This document shows, piece by piece, positions 1 to 13,467 of a stretch of DNA of 64,000 bases. The position numbers were made by a program, and so were the translations under genes. Numbering within the stretch: position 1 is the first letter of the stretch; every line of letters starts with the position of its first letter. Source of the stretch: Prinsepia uniflora (Eukaryota; Streptophyta; Magnoliopsida; Rosales; Rosaceae); assembly GCA_032719365.1 (NCBI GenBank), contig CM064864.1:4944183-5008182 (forward strand), written 5' to 3'. The notes beneath the pieces were generated by a model, which saw nothing but the letters and a program-made list of their open reading frames with translations, made no database searches and was not told the origin of the DNA.

Positions 1-520
1 CTAGTACAGTTTGGATGTTAAGTGATTGCAGTTCCCGGATGATGCTAGTGCGGTTCCCAGCAATTCCCAGACACGACTCGGATGTTGTGTGAGTGAAGTT
101 CCTGAGTTTAGCTATACGTTTGGATAATGTGAGTGTAGTTACCGACTATGACTCGGATGTTGCGTGAGTGCAGTTCCCGAATTTGCCTACGCGTAGTGCT
201 GATATGATTTTGTGGGTCCTCGACATAATCCTTTGATTTAAAATTGAAACCAGGTTATTTATGTTTGATTCTATGCATGCATGTTTTACGTTGGGAGGTA
301 AAGTTTGTTTCCAAAACATATTTTTAAATGCTTATTTTTCTCGACTCACACTTTTAATAGTTTTATTGACCTTCCAAGCCGTTGCCCGAAAATCAGGGCT
401 AATCTAGAGGCGGAGGTATAACCGGGATATCAATGCAATTATCCCTTATCTGACAAGTGTTAGGGGCATTTTTGGAACTTCGGTTTATCTATTAGACGGG
501 AGGAGGACCAAACTCAATTA
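1..520 (+). mobile_element. Decayed 3' part of a long LTR (LARD-like family)
   Basis: The segment resembles the last part of the long LTR at 34937-38235. Shared blocks in the same order are the CCTACGCGTAGTGC motif, a CATGCATG motif, a 'CGACTCACAC' block (CCACTCACAC in the better copy), a 'GACCTTCCA.GCCGT' block, 'TCCCTTATCTGACAAG' and 'AGACGGGAGGAGGACC'. It is cut by the window edge on the left and lacks the expected terminal GTCA on the right, so it is a degenerate, older copy. The exact right boundary is uncertain. Confidence 0.6.
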
Positions 521-792
521 TCAAAACATTTTTTGGAGGAATCCTGTCATCCGACATTAAAAATAGTCATAGCTAATAAATTTGAATATTCCCATCAAAA
601 TAAGCCATTTAAATCCAATAACTAGGGTTATTATTTTATAAACGAGGAGCTTTCGTTTCTTGGAAGTGAAATAATACTAAACTTATGAGATTAATTAAAA
701 CACTTCCAATTGAATCTAAAATAGGTTTTTTAAACCTGATTTTATAATTTCCAAAGAAAATAGAACTTTAAAGTCCTTATATCACTCCTTGC
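521..792. other. Intergenic, nothing recognised
   Basis: AT-rich sequence between an LTR relic and the RNase H-like fragment. No open frame of note, no repeat and no RNA gene was seen. Confidence 0.5.
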
Positions 793-3700
793 GTAATTGT
801 GGAATCTGACTCACTACAGCTGATTCAATTGTTATGTAAGAAGGGTACTGATGGTACTATTACCAACATCTTTCATGATATATATGTACTTTGTGAGTCA
901 TTTCTGTCGATTACTTTCCAATTTGCCCCTAGGGCGTGTAACATGGTGGCACATGCTGTTGCTAACCATGTCAAGTGTCAGGACCCACCCCGGTTTCACC
1001 CCGAAACCCGAGGTAAATCCCGCTCCCATCTGACTCCCCGACACAACACCCAAGTAAAACTCACGCGAACCCAGTCAGACGCAGGAGTAATTAAACACAA
1101 TATCCCGAAGTTATCGTTTACAGAACATAGTACGAACATACAAGGAAAAAATAAAAACCGATACTAACACGCACACGGAAGACTTTAACCTATGCTGGGA
1201 TCCCTCACGTCACTTCTATGCCTCGGACACTGCCTCGACGTCAAGACCCCGCGCTCGCTCCACAACCTGGAGGGCAAGTTAAAACAAAAGTGTGAGTGGA
1301 CCATAAGAAAAGAAAAGTTCTAAAACATTTATCAGAAAACCGCGTTTCACCCTCCGTTTTGAAAACCACATGCATAACCAATATTTATGAACACAGTTAT
1401 AAACCAATTCTCATAAAACATCATAAGAAACAGAAACACTATAAAATATCATAAGAAACCATAGCATGAGTATCAGAAACCGTATCATAAACCATAAAGC
1501 TCAAATCCTCATTTCCCGATCGAACCTGCTGGACCTATCCGAGTCTTTAAACTCCCGAGTCTTTAAACTCAATCCAGGCCTTAATCATATCCGAGTCTTT
1601 AAACTCCCGAGTCTTTAAACTCAAGGCCTACGGGGGAAAATCAATATATCCGAGTCTTTAAACTCCCGAGTCTTTAAACTCAATCCGGGTCTTTAAACCC
1701 AATCCGGCCGGTCCCCCGTCACATATATCCGGGTCTTTAAACCCAATATCCAGATCCAGCAAATCCAATCCCAAAACCATTTGAAAACCATGTACCAATC
1801 CACATCCAAACCCGAATCCGAAATCACTGGTCCGATGCCCTTCCGGCATCCAGAACCGTCATTCCGAACCCAAATCCGGAATCCACTTTCCACCTTTAAA
1901 ACCAAATTCCGATTATTGAAAACCTCGATCATCGAAATCATGTTCCAAAATCCCTTTATAATCATTGAAAACCATTTATTGTTGAAAATCCGAAAACCAT
2001 GACATCATAATCAGAAATCAAGCATTTTTCGTAAAACGTGTCAAATACGTTAGTTCTCGAAAAACGTGCAACAATGTAAAACCAACCAAACGTATTCGAT
2101 AAACATAGAATAATGATTAAAAAAATAATAGAAAACAGTTATGCATGCTCGAGTTTAGAGAAGGGGTCCACTCACAGTACTGAGCCCTACTCGCGTCCCG
2201 AACGTCCAGCACGTTCCTCGGCTTCCTCGGGAAATCCCGATCCGGTCAATCACCGTCAAAATACGTCACTAATACGTCTACGAACATTCTCCTAAATTTC
2301 CTCAAAATTCCCCGAACCGAAGACCTAGAACCCGGGACCCTAAACATTCACCCTCGCGGAGCTAAACTCAAACGACGTCCGATTGACCCGAAACCAACTC
2401 CATTGAACTCACCACAACTCCTAGACCAAAAGTCATGTTGACCGTTTCCCCCATCGCCGCCGCACGCGCAGCCCAAAGTGGCTGCGCGTGGCCCTCACGC
2501 GCCAGCTACAGGGTCACCCCCAACCTCGAGTGCACTGTGTTGAACCGGCCGCTGCAACTGGACCGACGAGAGGCATTCTCTGCCGTCCGGCCACCATTTC
2601 CTTCCCTTCTTTCACCCACAGCTTCGTCCAGACACCACGAATCCATCCCTCCACTCCTCTAACCTCGACACAGTCCCGTCATCGTCGATTCAAGCTCGAA
2701 CCAGACGGCCATCAAACCCCTGTTTCACGATTCCTCTACTCCGGTCACCTCCCGTCACGGTGGCAACACCAGACGGTTCCTAGGGTCTCACTGAACCTAG
2801 ACCAACCTTCATAGACCGTCGACTCACCCCCGAAGTCCACGACTTTGGGTTCGAAGTTCACGGCCGAAACAGAGTAACAGAGTACTCCACTTCGACTGAG
2901 CTCCGCCGTGTACGCCCCCGTCACGGCGATCATCACAAACCACCCCTAGGACCTCCCTGAACATCCCCCTGACCTCCAATCCTCTCTACTCTAAGCCCAG
3001 ACTCACGACTTTCCAAATGAAAATCACGGGAAAAACAGAGCAGGAAACCTTACCCTTCGATTGCAGCTCCGCCGTGCGCACCGCCGCGTGCCACGGCGTT
3101 CGTTGGCCTCCCTGCAACCTCCTACAACTCCCCTTGCCTTGGTTTGAGCCACCTCACGGCGTAGCCACCACCAAACGCTCACGGTCTCCCTGTTTCCTCA
3201 AATCTTTGCCGCACCACCACCGTGCCGCCGTGCACGATTGCACCACCACAACCCGTTCACCAGCTCACTCTTACCTCCCTGTCACTCTCACAAACACTCT
3301 TCACTCCCCCCTTGCACAGAATCACTCAATTTTTCCCCATTTCCCAGCCTCTGTTTCTCTGTGTTTGTCGAAGAACAGCCACGGGTAAGCACGAGTGCAC
3401 CCCAATTATTTGGGCTGAGACCACACAGGATTCTCCCAGAATCCTCTAGCCCCTTGCCACATGTCACCATCCACTCAACCCTTATCCCATCTGGTTAAAT
3501 CCCAGCCGTCCAGTTTGCTTTCTCTGCACAAATCCCCAGAAGCCAAAAAGACCAAAATACCCTCCTGTTTTACACATTTTTACGGTTTTACCAAAACTTC
3601 CTAGACCCGTAACTCTCGCCTCGTAAGTCCGATGAATACGTGCCGCCTGTCATCGAACTCAGGACGACGAAAGCTATCTACCCATCCTAGGTCAACATAC

Positions 3701-4132
3701 CAAAACCCGATTATTCGAGAAGTCAACTATTTCCCCTAATTTTACCAAAATTACGATAATACCCTCGACCTTCCGAACATCCCAACTTCCTCCTCGGATG
3801 TCGGAATCGAACGTACCACATGTCTACGGGTTCGTGACGTCCCCAACTACGTCCTAGTCACTGGTCAACCCCCATTTGACCACCCGAACGAAAAGTCAAC
3901 TATTTTGCCCAAACCAGGGGCGAAATCTTCATTCTAGGCTCCCGGACCTTTCGGGCTCACCTAACCACTGATTAACTTCACTAATCACACCTTAATCACT
4001 CTACTAATCCCGGCTCTCGGGACGGGTTGTTACATCAAGTGTATGAGTGGGTACCATGTTTGGGCCGGTCTGGAACCAACTTGGCTGTTTAACCTTCTCG
4101 CTAAGGATGTTGGCGTTTCTACTCGTGTTTAG
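793..4132 (+). pseudogene. RNase H-like (RVT_3) fragment, split by a solo LTR
   Basis: The first part (793-975) encodes an RNase H-like segment of the plant RVT_3 type: VESDS near the start, a FAPRACNMVAHAVANH block near its end. In this family it is the C-terminal domain of LINE-derived or domesticated proteins. At codon VK the frame runs into a 3.06-kb solo LTR (976-4034). Removing the LTR and one copy of the TCAAG duplication restores the same frame at 4035, which continues through a Trp-rich C-terminus (...WLFNLLAKDVG...) to a TAG at 4130-4132, with AATAAA at 4135-4140. The segment before VESDS, including the first catalytic residues, is missing, so the fragment was already truncated or its upstream exons are not recognisable. 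A retained LINE fragment or a broken host gene are both possible. Confidence 0.75.
976..4034 (-). mobile_element. Solo LTR A of the long-LTR (LARD-like) family
   Basis: Begins TGTCAGGACCCACCCC and ends GGGACGGGTTGTTACA on the + strand, so the sense orientation (TGTAAC...GACA) is the - strand. It is flanked by the 5-bp duplication TCAAG (971-975 and 4035-4039). Length is 3059 bp. No PBS-bounded internal region or second LTR is present, so it is a solo LTR left by LTR-LTR recombination. It contains tandem 'GAGTCTTTAAACTC' units (about 1540-1760) and the conserved CACGCGC-rich block (about 2461-2510). Open frames inside are short and match nothing. Confidence 0.9.
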
Positions 4133-4140
4133 TTAATAAA

Positions 4141-5118
4141 GAGGTATTTTTCGGAAAAAAAAAAATACCTAATTTATCAAATAGGAGAGATAAAGTTGCA
4201 AATTACTATTTGCTTTCAATTTGATAAATTTTATTTAAATTTCAAATGTTTAACTTGAGATAAATAATAACGAGATCCGTTTCATTTCTCAACAGCGGAC
4301 GAAAAGACGAAACTCATGAGTAACTCATGAGTTTATTATACTAGGTCGAAAAAAAATTAATAGAACTAAAATTAAATAAATGGAAAACAAATGAAGTCTT
4401 CCCGATGTAGTATTTGGTGTCTGAGAATAAGACGAACTCTCGGCTATACATAATGACTAGTAGACTAGTAGCATCCTAAATTTGGAAATTGGCATCTGCA
4501 AATTGTGTGGGTAAGGCCGGCAGACCGATGATACCATATAGGGGTGGTAACTAAATAAATAAAATAAAAAGTTGGGTGATAAATAAATAATGAAACAAAA
4601 AAAGGTGAGAGAATGATTGAACCAAATGGTAGACCAGATTGGGACTGAATGAACAAGGAAAGTCATCCTCCAATGGTACACCATATATTGTAGTTAATGC
4701 CCTCTCTCTGCCCAAACCAACTTCCTCATCCCACTTCACCTTTTTTTCTTCCACTCAAACAATCTAAATGAGACTTTCTAAATCAATATTAATTATATTA
4801 ATTTAAAAAATATATATTTAAAAGTATTAAATATTTACAAAATATGTCCGGTCATTATTCCCATCCAAAGACAAGATCAATTTTGTTCATTTTTTACGGA
4901 AGTTTTTAATATCATTTTACAAATGAGATTTGTTGTCATATGCTTATTTAATTGCATAGAAAGTCGAGTAAAGAGAAAAAAAATATTACAATTGATTGGA
5001 GAAAAAAAAATACAAAAAAAAAAAAAAGAACCAAATAACAGGGTGACTAGAAAATAGGAGAAAAAAATTAACCCAAAAAAAGGTAGGATAAAAAAGATAA
5101 AAGCGGGCTGGTTACTTT

Positions 5119-5155
<37 letters not shown>

Positions 5156-5654
5156 GTGATGTCTTTGTTCAAATTGAGGCCTAAGATTCAAGGCTCGTTC
5201 GTCCACAAATTGGCCGAAATACTGATTAGTGATACCTAATTGGTTGAAGTATTTCGGCCACAAATTTTAGTGTGGAATCTGTAAAGAACCAGTAATGGAT
5301 GCAACTTGTTTAATTATTTTGGTGGTTTTTGTTGGTGACGTTGTTAGGTTGACTGTTAATTTCAAGCATCTTTGTTTGTCAAACAGATATTATTAGACTG
5401 AATCCCAGTGAAGGGTTAGTTTAAGCATTTGTATGTTGTAAATGGGTTTTGGGTCACTATACCCTGTTTGTATTTAATTTTTTTTTTCCTAGCTTTACTT
5501 TTTCTATCCCTATAGAGATAGTATTGAATGGATGTACACATTTTGAGTTACTAAGGGTGGAGGGTGGCAATTTTTGACACAATTCAATATACCATTTGAA
5601 ACTGTACAAGATTTATTCTGATAAACTTGTACGATTAAAATTCCAGGTCATTTT
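4141..5654. other. Intergenic with (AT)n and a small foldback
   Basis: AT-rich spacer between the RNase H-like fragment and solo LTR B. It holds an (AT)n microsatellite at about 5121-5152 and a foldback at about 5203-5262, where GGCCGAAATACT is followed by its complement AGTATTTCGGCC. No gene was recognised; open frames here are low-complexity and antisense. Confidence 0.5.
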
Positions 5655-8600
5655 TGTCAGGACCCACCCCGGTTTCACCTCGGAAACCGAGGTAAATCCT
5701 GCTCCCGTCTGACATCCCGACACAACGCTAACGTAAACTACTAAAGTAATACAGTCAGACGCAGGAGAAACTTTACACATCCCGAAGTCAAGTTTTTACA
5801 GAGCATAGTACTAAATACAAAAGAAAGAAAAACCGATAACTGGATACACTCACACGGAAAAATTAAAACACTCCGGGGTCGCTCTCGTAACTTCTATGCC
5901 TCCGACGCTGCCTCGACGCCGAAACCCCGCTTTAGCTCAACGACCTGGAGGGCAATTTAAAACCAGAAAAGTGTGAGTGGACCATAAATAAAAGAAAAGT
6001 TTCCAAAACCATTTTATGAGAAAACAGGGTTTGACCCTCCGTTTTGAAATCACATACATAACCCAGTTACTAAAAACAGTTATAAATCACATAAACCTCA
6101 CTATAAAAACATTTACATAATCATATCATCAGCGTCATAAAACCGTATCATAAATACCAAGTCATCATTCTCCGATCAAACCTGCTGGATCTATCCTAAT
6201 CTTTAAACTCCCGAGTCTTTAAACTCAATCTAGGCCTCAATAATATCTGAGTCTTAAAATTCCCGAGTCTTTAAACTCAACAGGCCTACGGGGGAAATAT
6301 CAATATATCCGAATCTTTAAACTCCTGAGTCTTTAAACTCAATCCGGGTCTTTAAATCCAATCCGGGCCCGTCCCCCGTCAAATATAATCCGGGTCTTTA
6401 AACCCAATAACCAGATCCAGAAAATCCAATCCAAAACCGTTTGAAAACCATTTTGAAAGCCATATCCAAACCAGAATCCGAAATCACTGGTCTGATGCCC
6501 TTCCGGCATCCCGAACCGTTATTCCGAACCCAAATCCGGAATTCCACTCTTCAACTTTAAAACCAAATCTCGTTTACCGAAATCCGATTTCAAAACCGAA
6601 ATCCTTTAATAACCAAATCATGTTTCAAAATCCCTTTATGAACATTCAAACCACTTATCCATTGAAATCCCAAAACCACAGCATCATATTCAGAAATCAC
6701 ACTTTTCCTCGTAAAACGTGCTGAAAACCGAACTTCCTCGAAAAACGTGCAATTATGTAAAATCAACAAAGCATATCCGATAAACATAGAATCATGATTA
6801 AAACCATAAAATAATTATAGAAAAACAGTTATGCATGCTCGAATTTAAGGAAAGGGTCTACTCATAGTACCAAGCCCTCAATCGCGTCCCTAACGTCTCG
6901 TACGTTCCTCAACTTTCTCGGGAAACCCCGATCCTGTCACAAGTCACCAAAGTACGTCACTAACACGTCCACCAAGACTCTCCTAATTTTCCCAAAAAAT
7001 CCCCGGGTCCTAAACGTAACGAACCTAAACCCTAAACCTTCACCCTCGCGGAACTACATTGAATCGACATCCGATCAACCCGAAACCAATTCCATTAGAC
7101 TCGTCACAACACCTAGACCAAAAATCATGTTGACCGTTTTCCCAACTGCCACCGCACGCGCCCCCATGCGCCGCCCAAAGTGGCTGCGCGTGACCCTCAC
7201 GCGCCAGCTACAGTGTCACCAGCAACCTCTGGTCGACCCGGTTCGAACCCGTCCCTGCAACTCGAACCGGCGTGGCCGGTTCTCCACCGTCCTGCCACCA
7301 AAACTACTCCTTTCTTCACCATCTTCATCGTCCAATCCTCAGCAATCCAGTCCCCCTCACTCAAACACCTCGACTCGACCTAAAACCTATCGACTCAAAC
7401 TCGAACAAAAACCCGAACCAGTCCCCTGTTCTTTCTCCCGGCCAGCCAGGTCTTCCCCCGTCACGGTGGCTACCTTAGACGGTTCCTAGGACCTCCCTGA
7501 AGCTTACCCAACTCACCAAAACTGTCGACTCGTACTCAAAACCCAAGACTCAAAGTTTGAACCCAGACCGAAAAATAGAGAACGTCGTGTATTCCCCGTC
7601 GTTCTGGACTCCGCCGTGCACTCCCCCGTCACGGCTGCACACCCAGAAGATACCTAGGACCCTACTGAGTCCCGTAGACCTCACTGGACTCCTCGATTCA
7701 ACCCCAAAAGCCACGACTTTCGATTTGAAAATCATGGCAAAATAGAGCACTTACACAGGGAGAAGGAATTACCTGCCGTCGACCGTCGCCGTGCTCACCG
7801 CCGCACTCCCTGAAGTCCACATAGTCGTCCTTGTTCCCTGTCGAGTCCAATTACACCACACACGGCCACACCACCACCACGATCTCTCACTTCCTCCCTG
7901 TTTTCTCTGATTTTCCCGCGAGCTTACACTTAGCACACACACTAATTCCTCTCATCCCAACCTTCTCACTGTCTCCCTCTCAATCTCTGATCACTCTTCA
8001 TTCCTCAATTCACACAACACACACATAATCACCGTCCAATTCTCCCAACTCTATCCCTCTGTTTCTGTTCTACTCTCTGGTTCGAACAAGCACGAACACA
8101 AGGCCCAAATAATTGGACCGTGTTCCCTAGAAGCCTCTAGCCCTCCTACACGTGTCACAATCCTCCCCCTTTCTCTCACAAGTGGCTCAATCCCAGCCAT
8201 CCACTTGTCTCTCTCTGTTGCACCAGGCCCAAAACACAAAGACCAAAATGCCCTTCCTTTTTAGTCAAATTTAAGATTTTGCCACTACCTTTCTAGACCC
8301 GTAACTCACACATCGTAAGTCCGATGAATACGTGCCACCTGTCATCAAACTCAGGACGACGAGATCTATCTAACGGTCCTAGGTCAACGTATCAAAACCC
8401 GATCGTACGAAAAGTAAACTTTCCCCCCTAATTTAGCCAAATTACGAAGGTGCCCTTAACCTTCCGAACATCATAACTTCCTCCTCGGCTGTCGGAATCG
8501 GGCGTGCCACCTGTCTACGGATTCATGACGTCCTAAATTACGTCTTAGCCATCGGTCATTACCCAATTGACCGCCTGAACTAAAAGTCAGTTTTTTGCCC

Positions 8601-8724
8601 GAACTAGGGGCAAAATCGTCATCCTACCTTAACGAACCTATTGTCACCAACTAACCACCGATTACGCTCACTAACCCTTCCTTAATCAATGTCTTAGCCC
8701 TAATTTCTGGGACGGGTCGTTACA
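5655..8724 (-). mobile_element. Solo LTR B of the long-LTR family
   Basis: Starts TGTCAGGACCCACCCC and ends GACGGGTCGTTACA on the + strand, with target duplication ATTTT at 5650-5654 and 8725-8729. Length is 3070 bp. It is closely similar along its whole length to solo LTR A, including the 'GAGTCTTTAAACTC' array (about 6195-6410) and the GCGCGTG/CACGCGC block (about 7146-7212). There is no internal region. It lies about 1.6 kb from solo LTR A in the same orientation. Confidence 0.9.
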
Positions 8725-8887
8725 ATTTTCGGGTCAAACCGTCATGACACGTTTAATAAACGGATGAGTTTCGGATCAACCTGTTAACCTCGTATAATGA
8801 CCTATTAACTCATTTAATAAATTGATAGATTTCGAGTTAACCTGTTAACCCTTATATTGACATATATATTAACCCATTTGATAAACA

Positions 8888-10010
8888 TGACAAGACCCAT
8901 CCCGATCCCTCTGGGACCACCTGGGGACGTGCCCTGCTTCCGTTCGACACACAATCCTAGAATACTATAATTACCCCTAACCGGTTCAACATTTATAAAT
9001 CACGATAAATAGTTCATACATAAGTCTTAAGGGTTCAACAATGTCAAACAAGAGATAATTTGAAATACAAATATGAGCACGACACCTAGGTTACATACAA
9101 TGCCAACCTACCCAAATGGGTGTACATGTGTGTAACGTCTGGTCTATGCCTCAGACCCCAGAACCTCGTTTTCCTCAATAGTACAGCCTAGAGGGGTCAA
9201 GAAAACAATAAAGAGTGAGTGGGCAAAAAATAAATAATATTTCCAAAATCAGTTTAATAATATAATAATCATAAGGTTTTACCCCTCCGTTTTCAAACTT
9301 GCATGCATTGAGTCAAAACGTAGGTAATTGTAATAGTATCATGAAATCATATAATCATATATAACAGAATAGGAAAAAACAATTATAATAATAGTGCACT
9401 GTAAAACCAAACCCCGACATTCCTGATGTCTGGCATACCTGATGCCTATCAATGTCACGGTTTCGGGGTTTCAATCCCAAGTCTCCCCAGGGTCCACCCA
9501 GACCAATGACCTGCAGATCAATGACCCTCCCTAGGGGTATCATCCTAATCACACTCCTAATCCTGAACTAACCCTCGGATCAACCCCTAGCATGCAGTGC
9601 CTGTGACTACTCTAAGATACTACGAGACGTCTGGAGGAGACATCAATCATAAGGTAGGTATACACAGTGCAATAGTATTAAGTTCCACAGAAATCCCTAG
9701 TTAAACAGAATCACATATATATCCAGACGGGTCTCATACCCAAAACACCATAATAGCATCATCATATAGGACTAAGAATCATTCAATCTCAATTGTAAGG
9801 TAAAACAGTGAAAACAGTTATGCATGCAATCATTTTGAAATCAAAAGCTCACTCACACACGGTCCTCGCTGCTAAACCGAACGTATAACCTGTCCCGATG
9901 CTATTTTACAATCCCTGTCATGTCCAAAATGTATGTAAAGGTCACTATGGGTTCCTATAAACTCAAACCTGAAACTCTAGAACAGAACCGGCCCGGGAAG
10001 TGCACGTGTG
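8888..10010 (-). mobile_element. Truncated LTR of the long-LTR family
   Basis: Begins TGACAAGACCCATCCC, the antisense of the family's LTR 3' end, and follows the family order through a 'GAGTGAGTGGGC' block, a 'CTGATGTCTGG' repeat region and a 'CTCACTCACACACGG' block. Only about 1.1 kb of the usual 3 kb is present and the TTACA end is missing, so no target duplication can be checked. The right boundary is approximate. Confidence 0.6.
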
Positions 10011-12407
10011 AAGTGCATGTGTATGAGTTGTTTAATTTATTTAATTAAAGTTCTAATGAATACACTGGTCTTTTATATATATATATATATATGTAATCAT
10101 GTTTTATTATAGGTATGTGGTATAGTGTGCTTTGCTTACTTGGTGGTGGGATTAGTTATTAATTTTCTAGAATTAGCTGTTGCTTATCTTCATGTAATTC
10201 ATGCATGCGTATCATGGTTTTTCCTTTGGTTAGTCAACAAATGACTATATTTTGGGTATGGTAAATAATAATGTGGATTTTGTTATTTGTGTTAGAAAGT
10301 AGTCAGTGACAATTAGGGATCATGGTGAAATTTGGTCCTTATAAAACTACCTTGAGTAATTTTTTTTCTTTTTTTTCTGGTATGCTATTGTGAATTTGGG
10401 AATTAATCTAAATACTTCAGATTGTTTTTGTGATTATAAAAAATTAATACTTGATAGTTCAGTGAATGCCATAACATATGATCTTGGTCTAAACAAAATA
10501 CACTCTTTACAGGTAAGGTAAAATTGAGTAATGAATACTTAATTTATACTTATAAGAGAAAATTTAGTAATGGATAGTTAATTTATTAGGGTTTACGGTA
10601 TGCAAGAAAAAATCTAAGTCACTATTAAGAGGATACAAAATAAGAACATGAGTTATTTTCTTATTTCATTCATAATTTGATAGATTGATTACTGTTCCGT
10701 GTTTAATAAATATCAAAGTTACTTAGTTTCATTAACAACTAACAATCTCTCTCTTACAAATAATTCAAAGGATTAATCTTGATGGCTGAGCATTCAATTG
10801 GCACAGTTTCTGGGATTTAAACTCGGAATGCAAAATGTCTGGCATGGTGTATAAATTTCGAGTTTCCATTTTTTTACTCTTAACAATCTCATAAAGGGTT
10901 TTGTTCCATGAAATGGCTGAGCATTCTTCTTATTTTACAAGACAGGATTAAAAATTCCTCAATGTTATTATTATTTTTTAAACCAAATAACTGATTATAT
11001 TTTTTAAACTGCTTAATTATTTTTTATGAAGGAAAGATAAAAATATAGTTTGTGTGATCACTTCAAACAATGTGTAATTGTATGCAAAGATGAATGATAC
11101 TCATGTTGAAGATGAATCATATTGATATCAATTTCTTTTTGGTAGAGGACAAAAAGAAAACAGTAATTGAGTGGTTTTTTTTTTAAAAAAAAAATTTCTT
11201 TGCACCTTTCATTTTATTTGGAAGGGAAAGCAGATCAGGGATTGTTGTTAGGTTGCTTTTGATACTGGCAAGATTACTTGATTACTTTTGATAGTAGAAA
11301 CCCTAAGGTGTTCTATGTTTGTGTTCTGAATTTTATTATACGTTTTGTTGTTGTATCTTACCATAGCATTACTATTGTGACAATTACATTTTATTTTTTC
11401 TGCATGATGATTAATGTTTTAATGTAATGGTAAATGTAAATATGCTAGAACACAACGATTGTTTGATAAAAGTACACAATGGACTTCTTAAATTGTACAC
11501 ACACTTTATATTGGCACTATGTTTCTTGAACAGCAGTATAACTGCACTAATACTTTCATTTCTTTCACAATCTCTCATTCTCTGAGTTTGTCTTCGTTTT
11601 CCACTTTACCCTAAAACATTCTTGGGTGTGTTTCCTTTTCTTCCCTACGTTATCACCACTTCAGTCCTGAACTTTTAGGAGTTCTCTTTTTCAATTTACC
11701 AGTTTATTTAGTTTTCTTCTGTTTTGGTTATGTATATTATTTTTTTTATGTTGCATGATGTTTTTTTCTTTGGCTCTTATTAAATCAGTTAGTTGGAGCA
11801 ATTACGCTCTATCTTGATGAAATTTTTTATGGGTACCAAGTGTTTTATAATCCTTTTGTTTGATATAGTTTCTTAGTTATTTCAGACGACAAAATTTTTG
11901 GCAATTGAAATTTGAAGTATTATTTGGGGGATATCAAGTGTTTGTTAAAATTCCTAGTTGAAAAGGCTTGCCTTCATTCTTGGGGTGGCTGTAGGTGAAT
12001 ATCATGCACAAGATTCCTGTCGATAGGGAAGTGAACTTCATTGTGCAAAGATAGGAACTCCATAATCATTAAAGTTTTGCTTTTCATTCTTTAGTAGCTA
12101 CATTATGTGTGCATATGTACATATATCTATTGTTCTTTTTCCTTCACTTAACGATGAGTGATGCTATCATTCTGGTGGATTCTTGGCATTGTTGGAGACG
12201 GCCAAATATATCTTCCCCAAATTGTTTGAGGCTCACGCTATTGATAAAGCCCTATGTCAGGCAATGATTCAAGTTTCTGATTTTTTTTTGGTGACTGTTA
12301 GCATTTTGTGAAATGCAATTCTATTTGCATATTTGATGTAGTTTATGACCTTGGAACAGTGAAATTAAAAGTTCTCAGCATGAGAGACTAGCATGAAATT
12401 AGAGAAA
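10011..12407. other. Intergenic, AT-rich, no gene recognised
   Basis: About 2.4 kb of AT-rich DNA without an open frame of note. There is a short (TA)n run at about 10075-10092. A stretch at about 12187-12279 reads as an open frame of roughly 31 residues with a protein-like composition (LLETAKYIFPKLFEAHAIDK), which could be an exon fragment, but I do not recognise it. Confidence 0.4.
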
Positions 12408-12802
12408 TTGAGGTATTGTTAGAAGTCTTCTTTAAAAAAAAAAAATCATTGCAATTATTTTTGAACTCATAGTTTTTATTTTGGTCAATTTTTTGAGAGT
12501 TTCTCTTTTGGTTCATTGAGGTTTGTGATTCTGTGGACTCAACCTTACTAGCAGAGACAACAATGTTATGAAATACTAATTTTTATTTCAATGGTGCATT
12601 TCAATGATATGGAGTGATTTCAATTGGCTATATGGTAAAGATTTTGATATATTGTCTGTTTGTTTAATATGGTATTTGTGGACGTAGCATAGTTGACAAT
12701 AAATTCTCTATATCGTTTATGAAGAGAGGGCACTTATTTTGGGACAATGGTTGAAATATGTATATAATAGTAAGAGTAATGTGTTGTAAATAGTTTCATT
12801 GG
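12408..12802. repeat. Direct repeat, left copy
   Basis: Starts TTGAGGTATTGTTAGAAGTC and matches the right copy at 13468-13885 with only scattered mismatches. The left copy lacks about 20 bases present in the right copy near its end. A truncated LTR retroelement lies between the two copies. Confidence 0.85.
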
Positions 12803-12805
12803 TTA

Positions 12806-13467
12806 TGTCTATTTATGTAATAAGTGCTAGGGGTAGTTTTGTCTTTTTGTATTCATTAATTCTTCTCCCATATATAAGGGATAATTAATGCTTGTAAACC
12901 CTAATCTAATCTCAGAATAATCAGACGTATTATTTTCTTCTTCCTGCCTCCTAACATTCTCTCTACATTCTCATCTACCGGATTTACTTCACTACACGTT
13001 ATCAGCACGATCGTCTCCGAATCGGTGATCATTCAAGTGGAGGATAAATTCAATCAAGTAGGTTTTCCAAATCCTAGAATTTATTTTATTTTGCATCAAA
13101 CCTAGAACCCATATTTCTAGAAATTGATTTGCATATTGCTTAGAATTGATAATGATATTGAATCCTAAGATTATGAATTATTTTATTTGATTGATTAATT
13201 CAAAACTTGATTTAATTTATTTAATTTGATCAATTGAATTATATGAATTATCGGTTTGTGTTAATAGATATGTGTGATTGCATATGTTTGAATTGAATTA
13301 GAAGTTGAAAAAAAAAAATCACGGCAACATGCAATAGAAATCCATGAATGTGATAATTTAATTGGAAATTGGCTTGATATGATGACTCTTTTATTGTTTT
13401 TTATATTTGATGAAATTCTAGAATTATAATTAATTTTATTTGGTTCTAAATAGCTGATTTGAAGTAT
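12806..13467 (+). mobile_element. Truncated LTR retrotransposon: one LTR plus leader
   Basis: A likely LTR runs from TGTCTATTTATG (12806) to CACTACA (12996), about 191 bp. A TATA-like TATATAAG at about 12871 lies inside it. It is followed at once by CGTTATCAGCACGA, which has the form of a primer-binding site seen in plant copia elements. About 470 bp of non-coding leader follow, then the sequence stops abruptly at the second copy of a direct repeat. No gag, pol or second LTR is present. Boundaries rest on TG/CA ends and the PBS. Confidence 0.6.

Noticed and set aside
2435..2814. Overlapping frames in the solo LTRs (also 7127-7489, 33230-33415)
   Set aside because: They lie over the GC-rich LTR block, overlap each other in several frames, and are not preserved as the same frame between LTR copies.
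4877..5263. A membrane-protein-like antisense frame
   Set aside because: It arises from poly-A/T and (AT)n runs; the amino-acid pattern is low complexity.
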